64,000 bases of DNA, from assembly GCA_944325885.1 (NCBI GenBank), contig CALVBT010000007.1:1-64000 (forward strand), in the 5' to 3' direction. Source of the DNA: Candidatus Gastranaerophilales bacterium. GTDB lineage: Bacteria > Cyanobacteriota > Vampirovibrionia > Gastranaerophilales > Gastranaerophilaceae. Below are positions 23,448 through 33,504 of this stretch, in pieces. Every line of letters starts with the position of its first letter. The first letter of the stretch is position 1. The translations under genes were made by a program, and so were the position numbers. Below the pieces are notes generated by a model. It was not told the origin of the DNA. It saw nothing but the letters and a program-made list of their open reading frames with translations, and ran no database searches.

Positions 23448-26400
23448 TCATTGTTTGTTTATGTACTCATAACTGATTTTATTAATATAATAAAATAAAT
23501 CAGCCAATATGTTAAATACTTCTTTAAAGCTAAGTACACTGTTATTAAAAAGAAGTATCGAATTGCCGTCCTGACAAGACTTTGGAGCAATTGTATATTT
23601 TATATATTTTGTAATATTTCTATCCAGTCTAGAAGCAATAATTGCCCACTCTGCTTTGTTATATGGCATATAAATCCTTATATTGTCGGCAGTTTCTCTT
23701 ATCAGACCGATTTTTGCAGAGGTGGCCAGCAGTCTGAGATGTATAAGTTTTATTAAGTTTTCCACGGGTTCCGGAATTTTCGAGAATCTGTCTTTCCACT
23801 CCTGATGTATCAAATCCAGCTCCTCGAGCGTTTTTACGTCAGAAAGCCGCTTGTACTCTATCATTTTCTGTTCTTTTGAGCCGACCCACTCGTCAGGGAT
23901 GTAAGCAGTAACATTTATGTCCACAATAGCAGGCGGCTGCGGTTTTTCTCCGTTTTCCTGCAGTTCGTTTATAGTTTCTTCCAAAAGCTGGCAATAAGTA
24001 TCAAAACCTACACTGGTCATATGTCCGTGTTGTTTTGTTCCGAGAATATTACCTACCCCTCTTATCTCGATATCTCTCAGCGCAATCTGATATCCGCCGC
24101 CCAGTGTCGAAAACTCTTTTATAGCGTTCAAACGCTGTAATGCGTCAGGAGTAAGGCTTGCGATACCGTTTTTGTTATTTTTTGCTCTGTAAAAGCAATA
24201 GCAATACGCCTGTCTGTCGCTTCTGCCGACTCTGCCTCTCAACTGATAAAGCTGTGCCAGCCCGAATCTGTCCGCATCATAAATTATCATGGTGTTTGCA
24301 TTCGGAATATCCAGCCCTGACTCGATAATCGTTGTACACAGCAAAATATCATACTTATGCTCAGCATATTCGAGCATTATACCTTCTAAGGTTTTTGCGT
24401 CCATTTGACCGTGTGCAACGGCGATTCTTGCGTTAGGCACAATTTTTTGCAATTCAGCAGCAAACTCAAATATTGTTTCTACCCTGTTATAAAGGAAGAA
24501 CACCTGCCCGTCACGGTCAAGCTCGTGGTTTATTGCATTTTTTACATAAGTTTCATTATACTGGCCGACATAAGTTTTTACAGGCAGCCTGTTCATCGGC
24601 GCAGTGTTTATTACAGACATATTCTTTATCCCTGACAAAGACATATAAAGCGTTCTCGGGATAGGAGTGGCGGACATGCTCAAAATATCGATATTTTTTC
24701 TCATCATTTTGAGTTTTTCTTTGTGTTTTACGCCGAATCTGTGTTCCTCATCTATAACAAGCAGCCCCAAATCCTTAAACACAACATCGTCCTGCAGCAG
24801 TCTGTGTGTACCTATCACTACATCGACCTCGCCTTTGATAAGTTTTTTTATAATTTCTTTCTGCTCTTTTGCACTCCTGAAACGGGACAAAAGCTCTACT
24901 TTTACAGGGAAAGGCTTGTATCTTTCAGAAATTGTCTGGTAATGCTGCATTGCAAGAATGGTCGTCGGGACTATAACAGCTGCCTGTTTTCCTGACATTA
25001 CGGCCTTAAATATTGCTCTTATTGCTATTTCGGTTTTTCCAAAACCGACATCCGCACAAATCAGCCTGTCCATAGGCTTTTCAAGCTCCATATCAGCCTT
25101 GGTTTCTTGAATAGCCTTCATCTGGTCGGGTGTTTCCGTATATTCAAAGGCCTCTTCCATTTCGTACTGCCAGACGGTATCGGGTTCAAAGGCAATACCC
25201 TGTGCAACTTCACGTTTTGCATACAGACGCAGCAAATCTTTTGCAATATCTTCTATAGCTTTTTTTGCACGTGTTTTGGTGATATTCCAGTCATTTCCGC
25301 CCATACGGGAGAGTTTTGGAGCAGCAGAGCCTGCGCCTCTGTAGCGCACAAGCATGTTTATCTGCTCAGCAGGGATATGCAGTTTGTCGCCCTGAGCATA
25401 CTCTATTGTCAAATAGTCCTTGAGCTGTCCGTCTATCTCCTGTTTGCTCAGACCTTTATACAGCCCCACGCCATGCACCTGATGCACGACATATTCGCCC
25501 TCTTTTATATCGTTGATGGACTCTATATATTCTGCGCTTTCTTTGTAATAGCTCTGTTTTCTGGCGGTAATATCCTTTGACTTTTTGTTAAACAGCTCCT
25601 TGTCCGTCAGCACAACGAGTTTTAAATCCTCGACAACAGCCCCGCCAAGAGCCAGATTGTCCATAAGATAAACCTCGTTGTTGTTAGAAAAATCACCGGA
25701 CACAGCCAGCTCAAAGTCCTCAAAAACCTCTTCTATACGGTTTTTGTAATCAGTTGCAACAACGACCTTGTACCCCTGCTGCATTTTTTCTTCCACAAAG
25801 GTCAAAATCTCTTCCATTTTAGAAGAGAATCCGGGGATAAGGCTGCTCTCAAACTCTACAATGTAATCACTCACCGTATCCAGAAAATTGTCCAGATAAA
25901 TTTTTTGAAAACCCGCTATGTCGTTTTGAAAAGCCTCAAAAGAAAGATGAGCTTTTTCCTTCAACGGCAAAGCCAGTGCCTTCTGGATATTTTCTTCTAT
26001 CTGTTTGTTATAATTTTCGTCAATCTGAGCAAACTTTGAAAAAACCTCTGACGATTCGTCAAAAACAAGAGCCTGTTCTTTTTTTGCACCTGCAATAATG
26101 GAAGCAAGACTCTTCAAATTTTTATTCAAATACGGTTGAAAATACTCTATCCCGTCAAAATACTTTTCATTATCAATTTTTTCCAGAGTTTCGGACAGCA
26201 GTTCTCTTATGACATCTGCGTTTTCGCCTGTTTCACAAGCAACAGCAGCCTGAATAAGCTCGTCTTTAAAAGACTCTGAGTCGCTGTCATTTAAAACAAA
26301 TTTGAACACGGGAAGGATGGTTGTTTCTTTTATTTTTTTGACGCTTCTTTGGGTTTTGTTGTCAAAATATCTGATATCAGTGATTGTATCACCCCAGAGT

Positions 26401-26969
26401 TCTATACGGGAAGCGTACTTGTCCAAAGAAAAAATATCAATAATATCACCACGGATAGAAAACTCGCCGATATCAGACACCATTGTCACACGCTTGTAGC
26501 CGAGGTCTACAAGTCTTTGGGCAATATTAGAGGTGTCAATTTCTTCATCTACTTTAAAATGCAATGCATTATTTTTATAAAACTCTTGTGAGGGAAACTT
26601 TTCGAGCATTGCTTTGACAGGCACTATCAAAAGCGGAATATTCCCGATATTTTGAAGAATTTTTACCTGCTGAGCGTATTTATACAGATTCTGTGCCACT
26701 CCGTCATACAAAGACACATCCTGATAAGGAAAAATTTCTGATTCCATATCAAAAAACTTTTGCAGGTCGTGTTTGTATTTTAGAGCGTTCTGTTCCGTAG
26801 ATGTAACAAAAATCGTCTGTTTTTCTTTGCTCGTCAAAGCAAGCAAAACCAGCCTCAATATTGAGGTCAGCCCGCTTATTGTGAACGAATTATTCTGTTT
26901 TAAAAAAGCCTGAATTCTTTCTACATTCAGGGCTTTTTTATTTTTTATTGATTGAATAATATCTTCCAT
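23448..26969 (-). CDS. mfd: Transcription-repair coupling factor Mfd
   Basis: 1173 residues, full length. In order: UvrB-like N-terminal domains (FPYQDVSLYDGVAQNL), a CarD-like RNA polymerase interaction domain (EGEYVVHQVHGVGLYKGL), superfamily 2 helicase motifs (ADVGFGKTEIAIRA as Walker A; VIDEEHRFG as DEEH box; SATPIPRTLYMS), a helicase C part (GLDIPNANTMII; LRGRVGRSDRQAY), and the C-terminal D7-like region. It removes RNA polymerase stalled at DNA damage and recruits UvrA. Its stop overlaps a potential start of the PPIase gene. Confidence 0.97.
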   Translation of the reverse strand: MEDIIQSIKNKKALNVERIQAFLKQNNSFTISGLTSILRLVLLALTSKEKQTIFVTSTEQNALKYKHDLQKFFDMESEIFPYQDVSLYDGVAQNLYKYAQQVKILQNIGNIPLLIVPVKAMLEKFPSQEFYKNNALHFKVDEEIDTSNIAQRLVDLGYKRVTMVSDIGEFSIRGDIIDIFSLDKYASRIELWGDTITDIRYFDNKTQRSVKKIKETTILPVFKFVLNDSDSESFKDELIQAAVACETGENADVIRELLSETLEKIDNEKYFDGIEYFQPYLNKNLKSLASIIAGAKKEQALVFDESSEVFSKFAQIDENYNKQIEENIQKALALPLKEKAHLSFEAFQNDIAGFQKIYLDNFLDTVSDYIVEFESSLIPGFSSKMEEILTFVEEKMQQGYKVVVATDYKNRIEEVFEDFELAVSGDFSNNNEVYLMDNLALGGAVVEDLKLVVLTDKELFNKKSKDITARKQSYYKESAEYIESINDIKEGEYVVHQVHGVGLYKGLSKQEIDGQLKDYLTIEYAQGDKLHIPAEQINMLVRYRGAGSAAPKLSRMGGNDWNITKTRAKKAIEDIAKDLLRLYAKREVAQGIAFEPDTVWQYEMEEAFEYTETPDQMKAIQETKADMELEKPMDRLICADVGFGKTEIAIRAIFKAVMSGKQAAVIVPTTILAMQHYQTISERYKPFPVKVELLSRFRSAKEQKEIIKKLIKGEVDVVIGTHRLLQDDVVFKDLGLLVIDEEHRFGVKHKEKLKMMRKNIDILSMSATPIPRTLYMSLSGIKNMSVINTAPMNRLPVKTYVGQYNETYVKNAINHELDRDGQVFFLYNRVETIFEFAAELQKIVPNARIAVAHGQMDAKTLEGIMLEYAEHKYDILLCTTIIESGLDIPNANTMIIYDADRFGLAQLYQLRGRVGRSDRQAYCYCFYRAKNNKNGIASLTPDALQRLNAIKEFSTLGGGYQIALRDIEIRGVGNILGTKQHGHMTSVGFDTYCQLLEETINELQENGEKPQPPAIVDINVTAYIPDEWVGSKEQKMIEYKRLSDVKTLEELDLIHQEWKDRFSKIPEPVENLIKLIHLRLLATSAKIGLIRETADNIRIYMPYNKAEWAIIASRLDRNITKYIKYTIAPKSCQDGNSILLFNNSVLSFKEVFNILADLFYYINKISYEYINKQ

Positions 26970-27011
26970 AGTTTGATAATATCACATTAGAAAGATTTTT
27001 ATATAGACTGA

Positions 27012-27320
27012 TTATTGTTCATTAAGCAGATATTTTGCCAGCTTGACAAAAGGTTTTGCCATATTGCAGCTCTGCCTGTATTTATTAGATACATAATGAC
27101 AACCCTCGTCTTTTGTAAAAAAAATTGCCTGAAAAAAGCCGCACGCAAGTATAGCAAAAATCATAGCAACTGTGTATATTACAAAAACCAAATTTTTTTT
27201 AAAAGTTGATTGCTGCGCTGCATTTTCTGCTGCCATAGTATATTTTGTTGTTAAATATACAATAAGTATCGCCAATCCGCCGAAAACTATTGCGGCTATC
27301 AAACAAACCAGTGCAACCAT
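27012..27320 (-). CDS. Small two-helix membrane protein, unknown
   Basis: 102 residues with two transmembrane helices (LVCLIAAIVFGGLAILIVYL and VFVIYTVAMIFAILACGFFQ) and a Cys-containing C-terminal tail (GCHYVSNKYRQSC). The start codon overlaps the yebC stop (TAATG), and mfd begins 42 bases after its end, so it is part of the same operon. The paired cysteines at the tail could form a disulfide if the tail is periplasmic. No family recognised. Confidence 0.65.
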   Translation of the reverse strand: MVALVCLIAAIVFGGLAILIVYLTTKYTMAAENAAQQSTFKKNLVFVIYTVAMIFAILACGFFQAIFFTKDEGCHYVSNKYRQSCNMAKPFVKLAKYLLNEQ

Positions 27321-28072
27321 TACAATTGAACCTTTTCCATTACTTCATCCGGAATATCAAAGTTTGAATAAACATTTTGAACATCGTCGTGTTCTTCGAG
27401 TTTGTCCATCAAAAGAAGAATCATCTTTGCTGTTTTTTCATCAGTGATTTCCAGCGTATTTTGAGGGAGTTTTGTAAGTTCTGCACTTGTGTGTTTAAAC
27501 CCTTCTTTTTCCAGAGTTTCTACAACACTCTGGAAACTGTCCGGAGCAGTAATGATTTTGTACTCATCATCTTCTTCCACAAAATCATCCGCACCGGCAT
27601 TGATAGAAGCTTCAAAGAGTTTTTCATAATCATTGTCATCTTTTGCAAAAGTAACAACACCGGCATCTTTGAACATCCAGCCTACACAGCCTGTTTCGCC
27701 GAGATTTCCGTTGAATTTTGTAAAATAGCTTCTGATATCGCCTGCGGTACGGTTTCTGTTATCGGTCATTGTTTCTACAATAACGGCAACACCGCCTGCG
27801 CCGTAGCCTTCGTAGGTGAGTTCTTCATAGTTTTCGGAAGCACCTGCGCCGCAGCCTTTTTCAATAGCACGTTTGATATTGTCGTTTGGCAAACCGCCGG
27901 CTTTTGCTTTTTCAATAGCTGTTCTGAGGCGGAAATTTGCAGCAGGGTCGCCGCCGCCCATTTTTGCAGCTACAATGATTTCTCTGGAATATTTTTGGAA
28001 AGCAACGCCTCTTTGTGCGTCCACTTTTGCTTTTTTGTGTTTAATGGTTGACCATTTTGAGTGTCCTGACAT
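27320..28072 (-). CDS. yebC: YebC/PmpR family protein (TACO1-like)
   Basis: 250 residues, normal length. Signature start [19 protein letters not shown], then [37 protein letters not shown] and [13 protein letters not shown]-like sequence ([19 protein letters not shown]). YebC proteins are DNA-binding regulators in some bacteria and have recently been linked to relief of ribosome stalling at proline-rich stretches. Here it sits 23 bases after ilvD and overlaps the next small gene. Confidence 0.95.
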   Translation of the reverse strand: MSGHSKWSTIKHKKAKVDAQRGVAFQKYSREIIVAAKMGGGDPAANFRLRTAIEKAKAGGLPNDNIKRAIEKGCGAGASENYEELTYEGYGAGGVAVIVETMTDNRNRTAGDIRSYFTKFNGNLGETGCVGWMFKDAGVVTFAKDDNDYEKLFEASINAGADDFVEEDDEYKIITAPDSFQSVVETLEKEGFKHTSAELTKLPQNTLEITDEKTAKMILLLMDKLEEHDDVQNVYSNFDIPDEVMEKVQL

Positions 28073-28095
28073 ATTTATTTTCCTTATTTAAATTA

Positions 28096-29754
28096 TTATA
28101 ATGTTATTGCTCCGACAGAAGCACTTTGCACTGTTTTGGAGTATTTTGCAAGAAATCCTTTTACTTCTTTGGGCGGTAATGGTTTAAAGTCTTTTCTTCT
28201 GCGTTCAAGCTCTTCATCACTCACAAGAAGTTCCAGTTTTCTGGCCGGTATATCTATTTTAATTTTATCACCATTTTTTATCAAGCCTATAATTCCGCCC
28301 ATGGCAGCTTCAGGACAAATATGCCCTATGCATAGTCCTCTTGTACCGCCGGAAAAACGCCCGTCAGTAATCAGTGCAACCTTTGCACCAAGCCCCTTGC
28401 CCACAATCATGGAAGTAGGTGCCAGCATCTCACGCATGCCGGGGCCGCCTTTAGGCCCTTCGTAGCAGATTACAACTACATCGCCTTCTTTTATCAGGTC
28501 TTTGTCTATGGCATCCATGGTTTCTTCTTCGGAATTAAACACCTTTGCGCTGCCTTCAAAAGTGAGAGCAGAAGGGTCAACGCCGGAAATTTTTATCACG
28601 GCTCCGTCTTTGGCAAGGTTTCCTTTTAAAATTCCAAGACCCGGATTTGATGTAATAGGATTGTCCAGAGTGTGAACAATAGAGTTGTCCACCCATGCTG
28701 ACGCTGCAATTTCAGAAATTTTGAACCCTGACACACCTTTTGTGTCCTTGAGTTCCGGAGTATTTCCCCACAGTGTCTTTAATACACCGGGGATTCCGCC
28801 TGCATAGTGCAAATCTGTCATTGTCGGCAGAGCAGAAGGGTCGAGTTTTATTATCTGAGGGATTTTATAACTCAACTCATCAAAATCTTTTAAAGTAATG
28901 TCTATATTGCCGGAGTTTGCAATAGCGAGCAAATGCAAGATAGAATTTGTAGACCCGCCGAGAGCCAAGTCCGTAACGATTGCGTTTCTCATTGAGTCAC
29001 GTGTAATGATGTCCGAAGGTTTTATGCCTTTTTCCACAAGCTCAACTATTTTCATGCCTGATTCAAAAGCAATTTGTTTTTTCTTTGAAGAAACAGCCGA
29101 GGCAGTAGCGCAGAAAGGAAGACTCATCCCCATAACTTCTGTAAGACAGGCCATGGTGTTTGCTGTATAAAGCCCCTGACAGGAACCTGCGGAAGGACAG
29201 CATTCTTCTTCCATTTCACACAGACGCTCCTGCGTAATTTTGCCTGCGGAGAGCTTTCCGACAGCCTCGAAAGAGCCTCTTATCATAGTCAAAACTTCAT
29301 TTTTAGAACAACCGTCCAGCATCGGGCCTGCAGTAACAACGATGCAGGGAATATCCATTCTCAATGCGGCAATCAGCATTCCGGGGGTGATTTTGTCACA
29401 GTTTGTTAAAAGCACCAGCCCGTCCAGCTGATGAGCCTCTGCAACAGTTTCTATACAATCTGCAATCAGGTCACGTGAAGGCAGAGAATATTTCATTCCG
29501 CAATGTCCCATGGCTATCCCGTCACAAACAGCCGGAGTGCCAAAGATAAAAGCCTGTCCGCCGCCTGAGTGAATACCTTTTTCTATCTGTCTTTCCAAAT
29601 CTCTCATGCCGGCATGTCCGGGAACCAAATCAGAAAACGAACTCGCAATACCGATAAAAGGTCTTTTCATCCCTTCTTTAGAAACACCCGTAGCATAAAG
29701 CAATGAACGGTGTGCTGCTTTGTGTATGCCTTTTTTTACATTGTCGCTTCTCAT
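28096..29754 (-). CDS. ilvD: Dihydroxy-acid dehydratase
   Basis: 552 residues, full length. Iron-sulfur cluster and active-site patterns: [33 protein letters not shown] (split across the Cys pairs), [12 protein letters not shown], and near the end [19 protein letters not shown]. It dehydrates dihydroxy-isovalerate and dihydroxy-methylvalerate in valine and isoleucine synthesis. No other ilv gene lies nearby; instead it heads a leftward run with yebC and mfd. A divergent membrane-protein gene starts about 110 bases away. Confidence 0.96.
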   Translation of the reverse strand: MRSDNVKKGIHKAAHRSLLYATGVSKEGMKRPFIGIASSFSDLVPGHAGMRDLERQIEKGIHSGGGQAFIFGTPAVCDGIAMGHCGMKYSLPSRDLIADCIETVAEAHQLDGLVLLTNCDKITPGMLIAALRMDIPCIVVTAGPMLDGCSKNEVLTMIRGSFEAVGKLSAGKITQERLCEMEEECCPSAGSCQGLYTANTMACLTEVMGMSLPFCATASAVSSKKKQIAFESGMKIVELVEKGIKPSDIITRDSMRNAIVTDLALGGSTNSILHLLAIANSGNIDITLKDFDELSYKIPQIIKLDPSALPTMTDLHYAGGIPGVLKTLWGNTPELKDTKGVSGFKISEIAASAWVDNSIVHTLDNPITSNPGLGILKGNLAKDGAVIKISGVDPSALTFEGSAKVFNSEEETMDAIDKDLIKEGDVVVICYEGPKGGPGMREMLAPTSMIVGKGLGAKVALITDGRFSGGTRGLCIGHICPEAAMGGIIGLIKNGDKIKIDIPARKLELLVSDEELERRRKDFKPLPPKEVKGFLAKYSKTVQSASVGAITL

Positions 29755-29823
29755 AGTTTTGTTACCCCGTTTACTTAGCTTTTATATAGTAATTAAAATT
29801 ATACTACAATATTTAACGAAATA

Positions 29824-29832
29824 TGATATAAT
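29824..29832 (+). promoter_or_regulatory. Extended -10 promoter for the membrane-protein/miaA pair
   Basis: TGATATAAT (TG-N-TATAAT) in the short AT-rich region between ilvD and the rightward membrane gene. No good -35 hexamer at the right distance. Leader to the ATG at 29867 would be about 25-30 bases. Confidence 0.5.
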
Positions 29833-29866
29833 CTCTATGAAATCGACATTTTGGAAATAATTATTT

Positions 29867-30739
29867 ATGAGTTTATATATAAAAAAAGCGTTTAAAATCA
29901 CACAGGAAAATCTAATAGTAGCACAGCCGTTAATCATATTTTTGATAATAATCAGCCTGACAACAGCCGCACTGGCTACCCAGACAAACAAGGCCGCATA
30001 TATTGTGTTTCTTGTAGCGAATGTGCTTCTTGCCACAGCGTTTTTTGCCGGCTGGTTTTATATGATAAAAAAGACAATCGACCACAACAAAAAAGCGGAA
30101 AACGGCGGCTACAGCAGTGACAAAGACAGAGCAGAGGCTTCCTTTGCACTCGGAAAATACTTCTTTCCCGGAGTGGGAGAATACTTTTTGCCCGTCACTT
30201 TTACAATGATTTTTTATGTAATTGTTTACCTGCTTTTGCTTTTTATTTCAATAAAAGCAGGCCAGCATTTTTTGCCAAAACCTGACCTTGACTGGAACCA
30301 ATTTATGGCTGCGGCAAACTCCACCCCCGAACAAATGCAAAAATACGTATATTCTCTAAGCTATGCCCAGCTAAAAGCAATAAATCTCTGGATGCTTTTT
30401 GTGGGCGGAGTTGTCAGTATTTTTACTTTTTTGACAATGTTTTTGTTTCCGGCTCTCATCGACAATTGCGAAAACAGAAACCCTGACAAAAACAAAAAAG
30501 ACAATTTTCTTTTTATCCCGTTCAACTCTTTTAACAAAAACCTTGTTTTTATTTTCAAAAACTTTTTCGGAGTTTTGGGGCTGCTGGTATTTTTGTTTGC
30601 GCTGAACATTGTACTGTCTTTATTCAGCCTGCTTTTTAGTATAAATATTATACTGTCCGTAGTAGGGCTTTTGATATCTTTTTATTTTATGACATACGGG
30701 TTTGTGTTGATATTTTTGTATTATGACGAAAAGAAATAA
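29867..30739 (+). CDS. Polytopic membrane protein of unknown function
   Basis: 290 residues with about six hydrophobic helices, e.g. PLIIFLIIISLTTAALA, AYIVFLVANVLLATAFFAGW, FTMIFYVIVYLLLLFIS, GVVSIFTFLTMFLFPAL, NIVLSLFSLLFSINIIL. A cytoplasmic-type loop with Lys/Asp lies after the second helix. The arrangement resembles poorly characterised bacterial integral membrane proteins of the glycerophosphoryl-diesterase membrane-domain type, but I cannot assign it. It overlaps miaA by 17 bases. A reverse ORF over its 5' part is a shadow. Confidence 0.75.
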   Translation: MSLYIKKAFKITQENLIVAQPLIIFLIIISLTTAALATQTNKAAYIVFLVANVLLATAFFAGWFYMIKKTIDHNKKAENGGYSSDKDRAEASFALGKYFFPGVGEYFLPVTFTMIFYVIVYLLLLFISIKAGQHFLPKPDLDWNQFMAAANSTPEQMQKYVYSLSYAQLKAINLWMLFVGGVVSIFTFLTMFLFPALIDNCENRNPDKNKKDNFLFIPFNSFNKNLVFIFKNFFGVLGLLVFLFALNIVLSLFSLLFSINIILSVVGLLISFYFMTYGFVLIFLYYDEKK

Positions 30740-31661
30740 AGTAATAGCAATAGCAGGGCCGACAGCGTCCGGAAAAACCTCTCTGGCTGTAGAAATCGCA
30801 AAAGCTCTAAAAACAGAGATTATCTCTGCAGACTCCAGACAAATCTACAAAGAATTTGATATTGCAACGGCCAAACCCTCAAAACAAGAAATGCAGGGAA
30901 TAAAACACCACCTGATAGATGTTGTTTCGCCGGAGGAAGAATTCACCGTAGCTGATTTTGCAGACAAAGCCGCAGAGGTAATGCGGAATCTTTTTGAACA
31001 AGGAAAAATTCCCGTGGTCGCAGGCGGCACAGGATTGTATTTCAGAATCCTGCTTGAAAATTACGATATGCCAAAAGTAGCACCCGACAAAGAACTGAGA
31101 GAAAAACTCCACAACATTGAAAAAGAACAGGGAGTGCAGGCTCTTTATGACCTGCTAAAACAGCAAGACCCCGTGCTGGCTGAGAATATGCACCCCAACA
31201 ACACGGTCAAAATCATCCGTGCGCTTGAGGTTTGCAAGACACTGGGCATTCCTATGTCACAGGCTCAAAAGAAAAAAGACCCGCTATATGACGTCATCTG
31301 GATAGGACTGGGACATCTCAACGGCGAAGACAGACAGTTTTTATATAACAGAACTGACAAACGTGTCGACCTTATGCTGGAACAGGGGCTGGAGCAGGAA
31401 GCAAAAAAACTCTATGAAAAATACGGAAAAATAAACAGCCTTTTAAAAACAATCGGCTATCAGGAGTTTATTGATTATTTTGAAGAAAAAATTTCTTACG
31501 AACAGTGTATTGAAAAAATAAAACAAAACACCAGACGCTACGCAAAAAGACAGCTTACGTGGTTCAGACGCAACGAGGATATAAAATGGTTCGATATCCG
31601 GAAGGAAACCACAGAAGATTTAACGCAAAAGTGTCTTTATCATATAAAAAATTTATTATAA
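30723..31661 (+). CDS. miaA: tRNA dimethylallyltransferase
   Basis: 312 residues. P-loop GPTASGKTSL at 12-21, then SADSRQIYKEFDIATAKPS, HHLIDVVSPEEEFTVADF, VAGGTGLYF and the C-terminal RRYAKRQLTWFRR. It transfers a dimethylallyl group to A37 of tRNAs reading codons that start with U. It overlaps the end of the upstream membrane-protein gene, suggesting coupled translation. Confidence 0.96.
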   Translation: MTKRNKVIAIAGPTASGKTSLAVEIAKALKTEIISADSRQIYKEFDIATAKPSKQEMQGIKHHLIDVVSPEEEFTVADFADKAAEVMRNLFEQGKIPVVAGGTGLYFRILLENYDMPKVAPDKELREKLHNIEKEQGVQALYDLLKQQDPVLAENMHPNNTVKIIRALEVCKTLGIPMSQAQKKKDPLYDVIWIGLGHLNGEDRQFLYNRTDKRVDLMLEQGLEQEAKKLYEKYGKINSLLKTIGYQEFIDYFEEKISYEQCIEKIKQNTRRYAKRQLTWFRRNEDIKWFDIRKETTEDLTQKCLYHIKNLL

Positions 31662-31749
31662 AATATTTCTATGTATTCCGGTCACGGGGTCACTAAAAAA
31701 TGGTCAAAAGTAAAAAGTAAAAAAGTAAAAGGGCTAAGGGGGTTAAAAG

Positions 31750-33504
31750 GTGAACAAAGAAACACTTATAGAATTTGTAAAAAAACACAGAGAAACCATT
31801 GCACTAATTGCACTGCTTTGTATTTGTTATTTTTTATTTTTCTGTTCAATGGGGAATTATCCTCTCTTTGATGCTGACGAGGCACGTTATGGAACAATTT
31901 CCCGCAACATGTTTTTGTCCAAAGAATATTTGACAATGCTGTTGAACGGAGAATTTTTCTTTGACAAACCGCCTTTATTCTTCTGGACAGAAGCTTTATT
32001 CTGCATGCTTTTTGGCAAAGCAACGGAAATCACACTCAGAATCCCTGTTGCCCTTAGTGCTACTTTTGGCGTTTTTATGACATATTTTCTCGGCAAAAGA
32101 ATCGCATCAAAAAGATACGGAATGATTTGTGCTTTGATTCTTGCTACAGGGTGTGAATACATTATCCTCGGCAGAACAGCCATAATCGATATGCTTTATG
32201 CAGTAGTTATTGCAACAGCTGTTTTTTGCGGATTGTACACACTTTTTTGCAGTGAAAATTACAAAAAATATTTCTGGTGGCTGTCATATATTTTTGCAGG
32301 GTTTGCTGTCCTGACAAAAGGCCCCGTCAGTGTGCTTATTCCGGCTTTAACAATACTGATTTCTTATGCTGTTGCAAAAAGAGAAAAAGCATTAAAAGAA
32401 ATTTTTACCCCGCTTTATTTTATTCCGGGGCTTGTATTTTTCCTTGTGCTGTCTTTGCCTTGGCACATTATTATGTACCAGCAGTACGGCGACTTTTTCC
32501 TGAGAACTTATTTCAAAGCCCGTCACGCTGAATACTTTCTCAGCACGATTCAAGACAGAAGCAGACAGCCGTTTTATTACTTTATACCCGTGTTCTTTGC
32601 TGCATTTTTGCCGTGGATATTCTCCTCTGCGGCACAGGTTGTTATGTATTTCAAAAAATCAGTAAAAAACACACGCTCTTATATAGAAAAATTCAATGAC
32701 CTGCAGCCGATTTCACAATTTATGGTAGTGAATTTTATATTTTTTGCAGTGGCTTTTGTTTGTCTGTCCTGCATGTGTATAAAACGCCCCGCATACATTC
32801 TGCCTGTGATGTTCCCCGCAGCTATGATGCTTGGCAAATTCTGGTTTGATTATACCTTCAAAGACGAAAACGAACGTGCCGTTAATATTTCGACTCTGGT
32901 AATGAATTTCGGTTTAATAATTTCTGCTGCAGCACTGCTTGTTGCACCAATGTACATAAAGTCATTACAGGTACCGGAATTTTTTGCAATACAAATTTTC
33001 GGACTTGTGGTCATATTTGCATTCATAATATTGAACGGATTTGCTATTTTTAAAGACAAAAAACTCGTGCATTTTCTTTCAATACCGTTATTTATGATTG
33101 TTTTGTCCATATTTTTTGCAAAGGCAGCTGCGCCTTTTATAACAAATCTCGAGCAAAGAGAACTGATGAAATTTGCTAAAATTGCAAAAGAACATAACAA
33201 AAATATCTCTGTCTGGGGAATGCCTGCAAAATATTCTCTTGTATTTTACGGGGGCAAAGATATTAATTACACAGGCACTATTGCCCCGTATTCTTATGAC
33301 ATTCCGTCCGGTGATTATGTAATCATCCGTAATATTAAAGATAACAGCTTTGATAAAGATTATAATTATGAAATAATAGAAAAAGGCAAAGATTATATTC
33401 TGGTCAAAAATGTTGTCTGCAAAAATATAAAGCCTGATAAAAAAACTTTAAAAAATTTAAAAAGGCTGCAGTTTGCGAAAAAAAGGAGACACCCTCGTGT
33501 TTGA
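31750..33504 (+). CDS. ArnT/PMT-like lipid-linked glycosyltransferase
   Basis: 584 residues, GTG start with aaggggg 7 bases upstream. Multi-pass membrane protein of the GT39/GT83 type: first periplasmic loop PLFDADEARYG contains the catalytic-type acidic pair, DKPPLFFWTEA follows, then many hydrophobic helices, and a small C-terminal soluble part. Such enzymes move a sugar from a polyprenyl-phosphate carrier to lipid A or protein on the outer face of the inner membrane. With rfaE1/rfaE2 in the same region, an LPS role is plausible; the substrate is not known. The C-terminus overlaps the next gene by 8 bases. Confidence 0.85.
   Translation: MNKETLIEFVKKHRETIALIALLCICYFLFFCSMGNYPLFDADEARYGTISRNMFLSKEYLTMLLNGEFFFDKPPLFFWTEALFCMLFGKATEITLRIPVALSATFGVFMTYFLGKRIASKRYGMICALILATGCEYIILGRTAIIDMLYAVVIATAVFCGLYTLFCSENYKKYFWWLSYIFAGFAVLTKGPVSVLIPALTILISYAVAKREKALKEIFTPLYFIPGLVFFLVLSLPWHIIMYQQYGDFFLRTYFKARHAEYFLSTIQDRSRQPFYYFIPVFFAAFLPWIFSSAAQVVMYFKKSVKNTRSYIEKFNDLQPISQFMVVNFIFFAVAFVCLSCMCIKRPAYILPVMFPAAMMLGKFWFDYTFKDENERAVNISTLVMNFGLIISAAALLVAPMYIKSLQVPEFFAIQIFGLVVIFAFIILNGFAIFKDKKLVHFLSIPLFMIVLSIFFAKAAAPFITNLEQRELMKFAKIAKEHNKNISVWGMPAKYSLVFYGGKDINYTGTIAPYSYDIPSGDYVIIRNIKDNSFDKDYNYEIIEKGKDYILVKNVVCKNIKPDKKTLKNLKRLQFAKKRRHPRV

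Noticed and set aside
29782-30036. 84-codon reverse ORF opposite the membrane protein at 29867
   Set aside because: It is the antisense of the membrane gene; the forward gene has a promoter, a start site and membrane helices.
31671-31871. 66-codon ORF before the ArnT-like gene
   Set aside because: It overlaps the real start region in another frame, and its Lys/Gly-rich first part is not protein-like; the GTG at 31750 has the better ribosome site.
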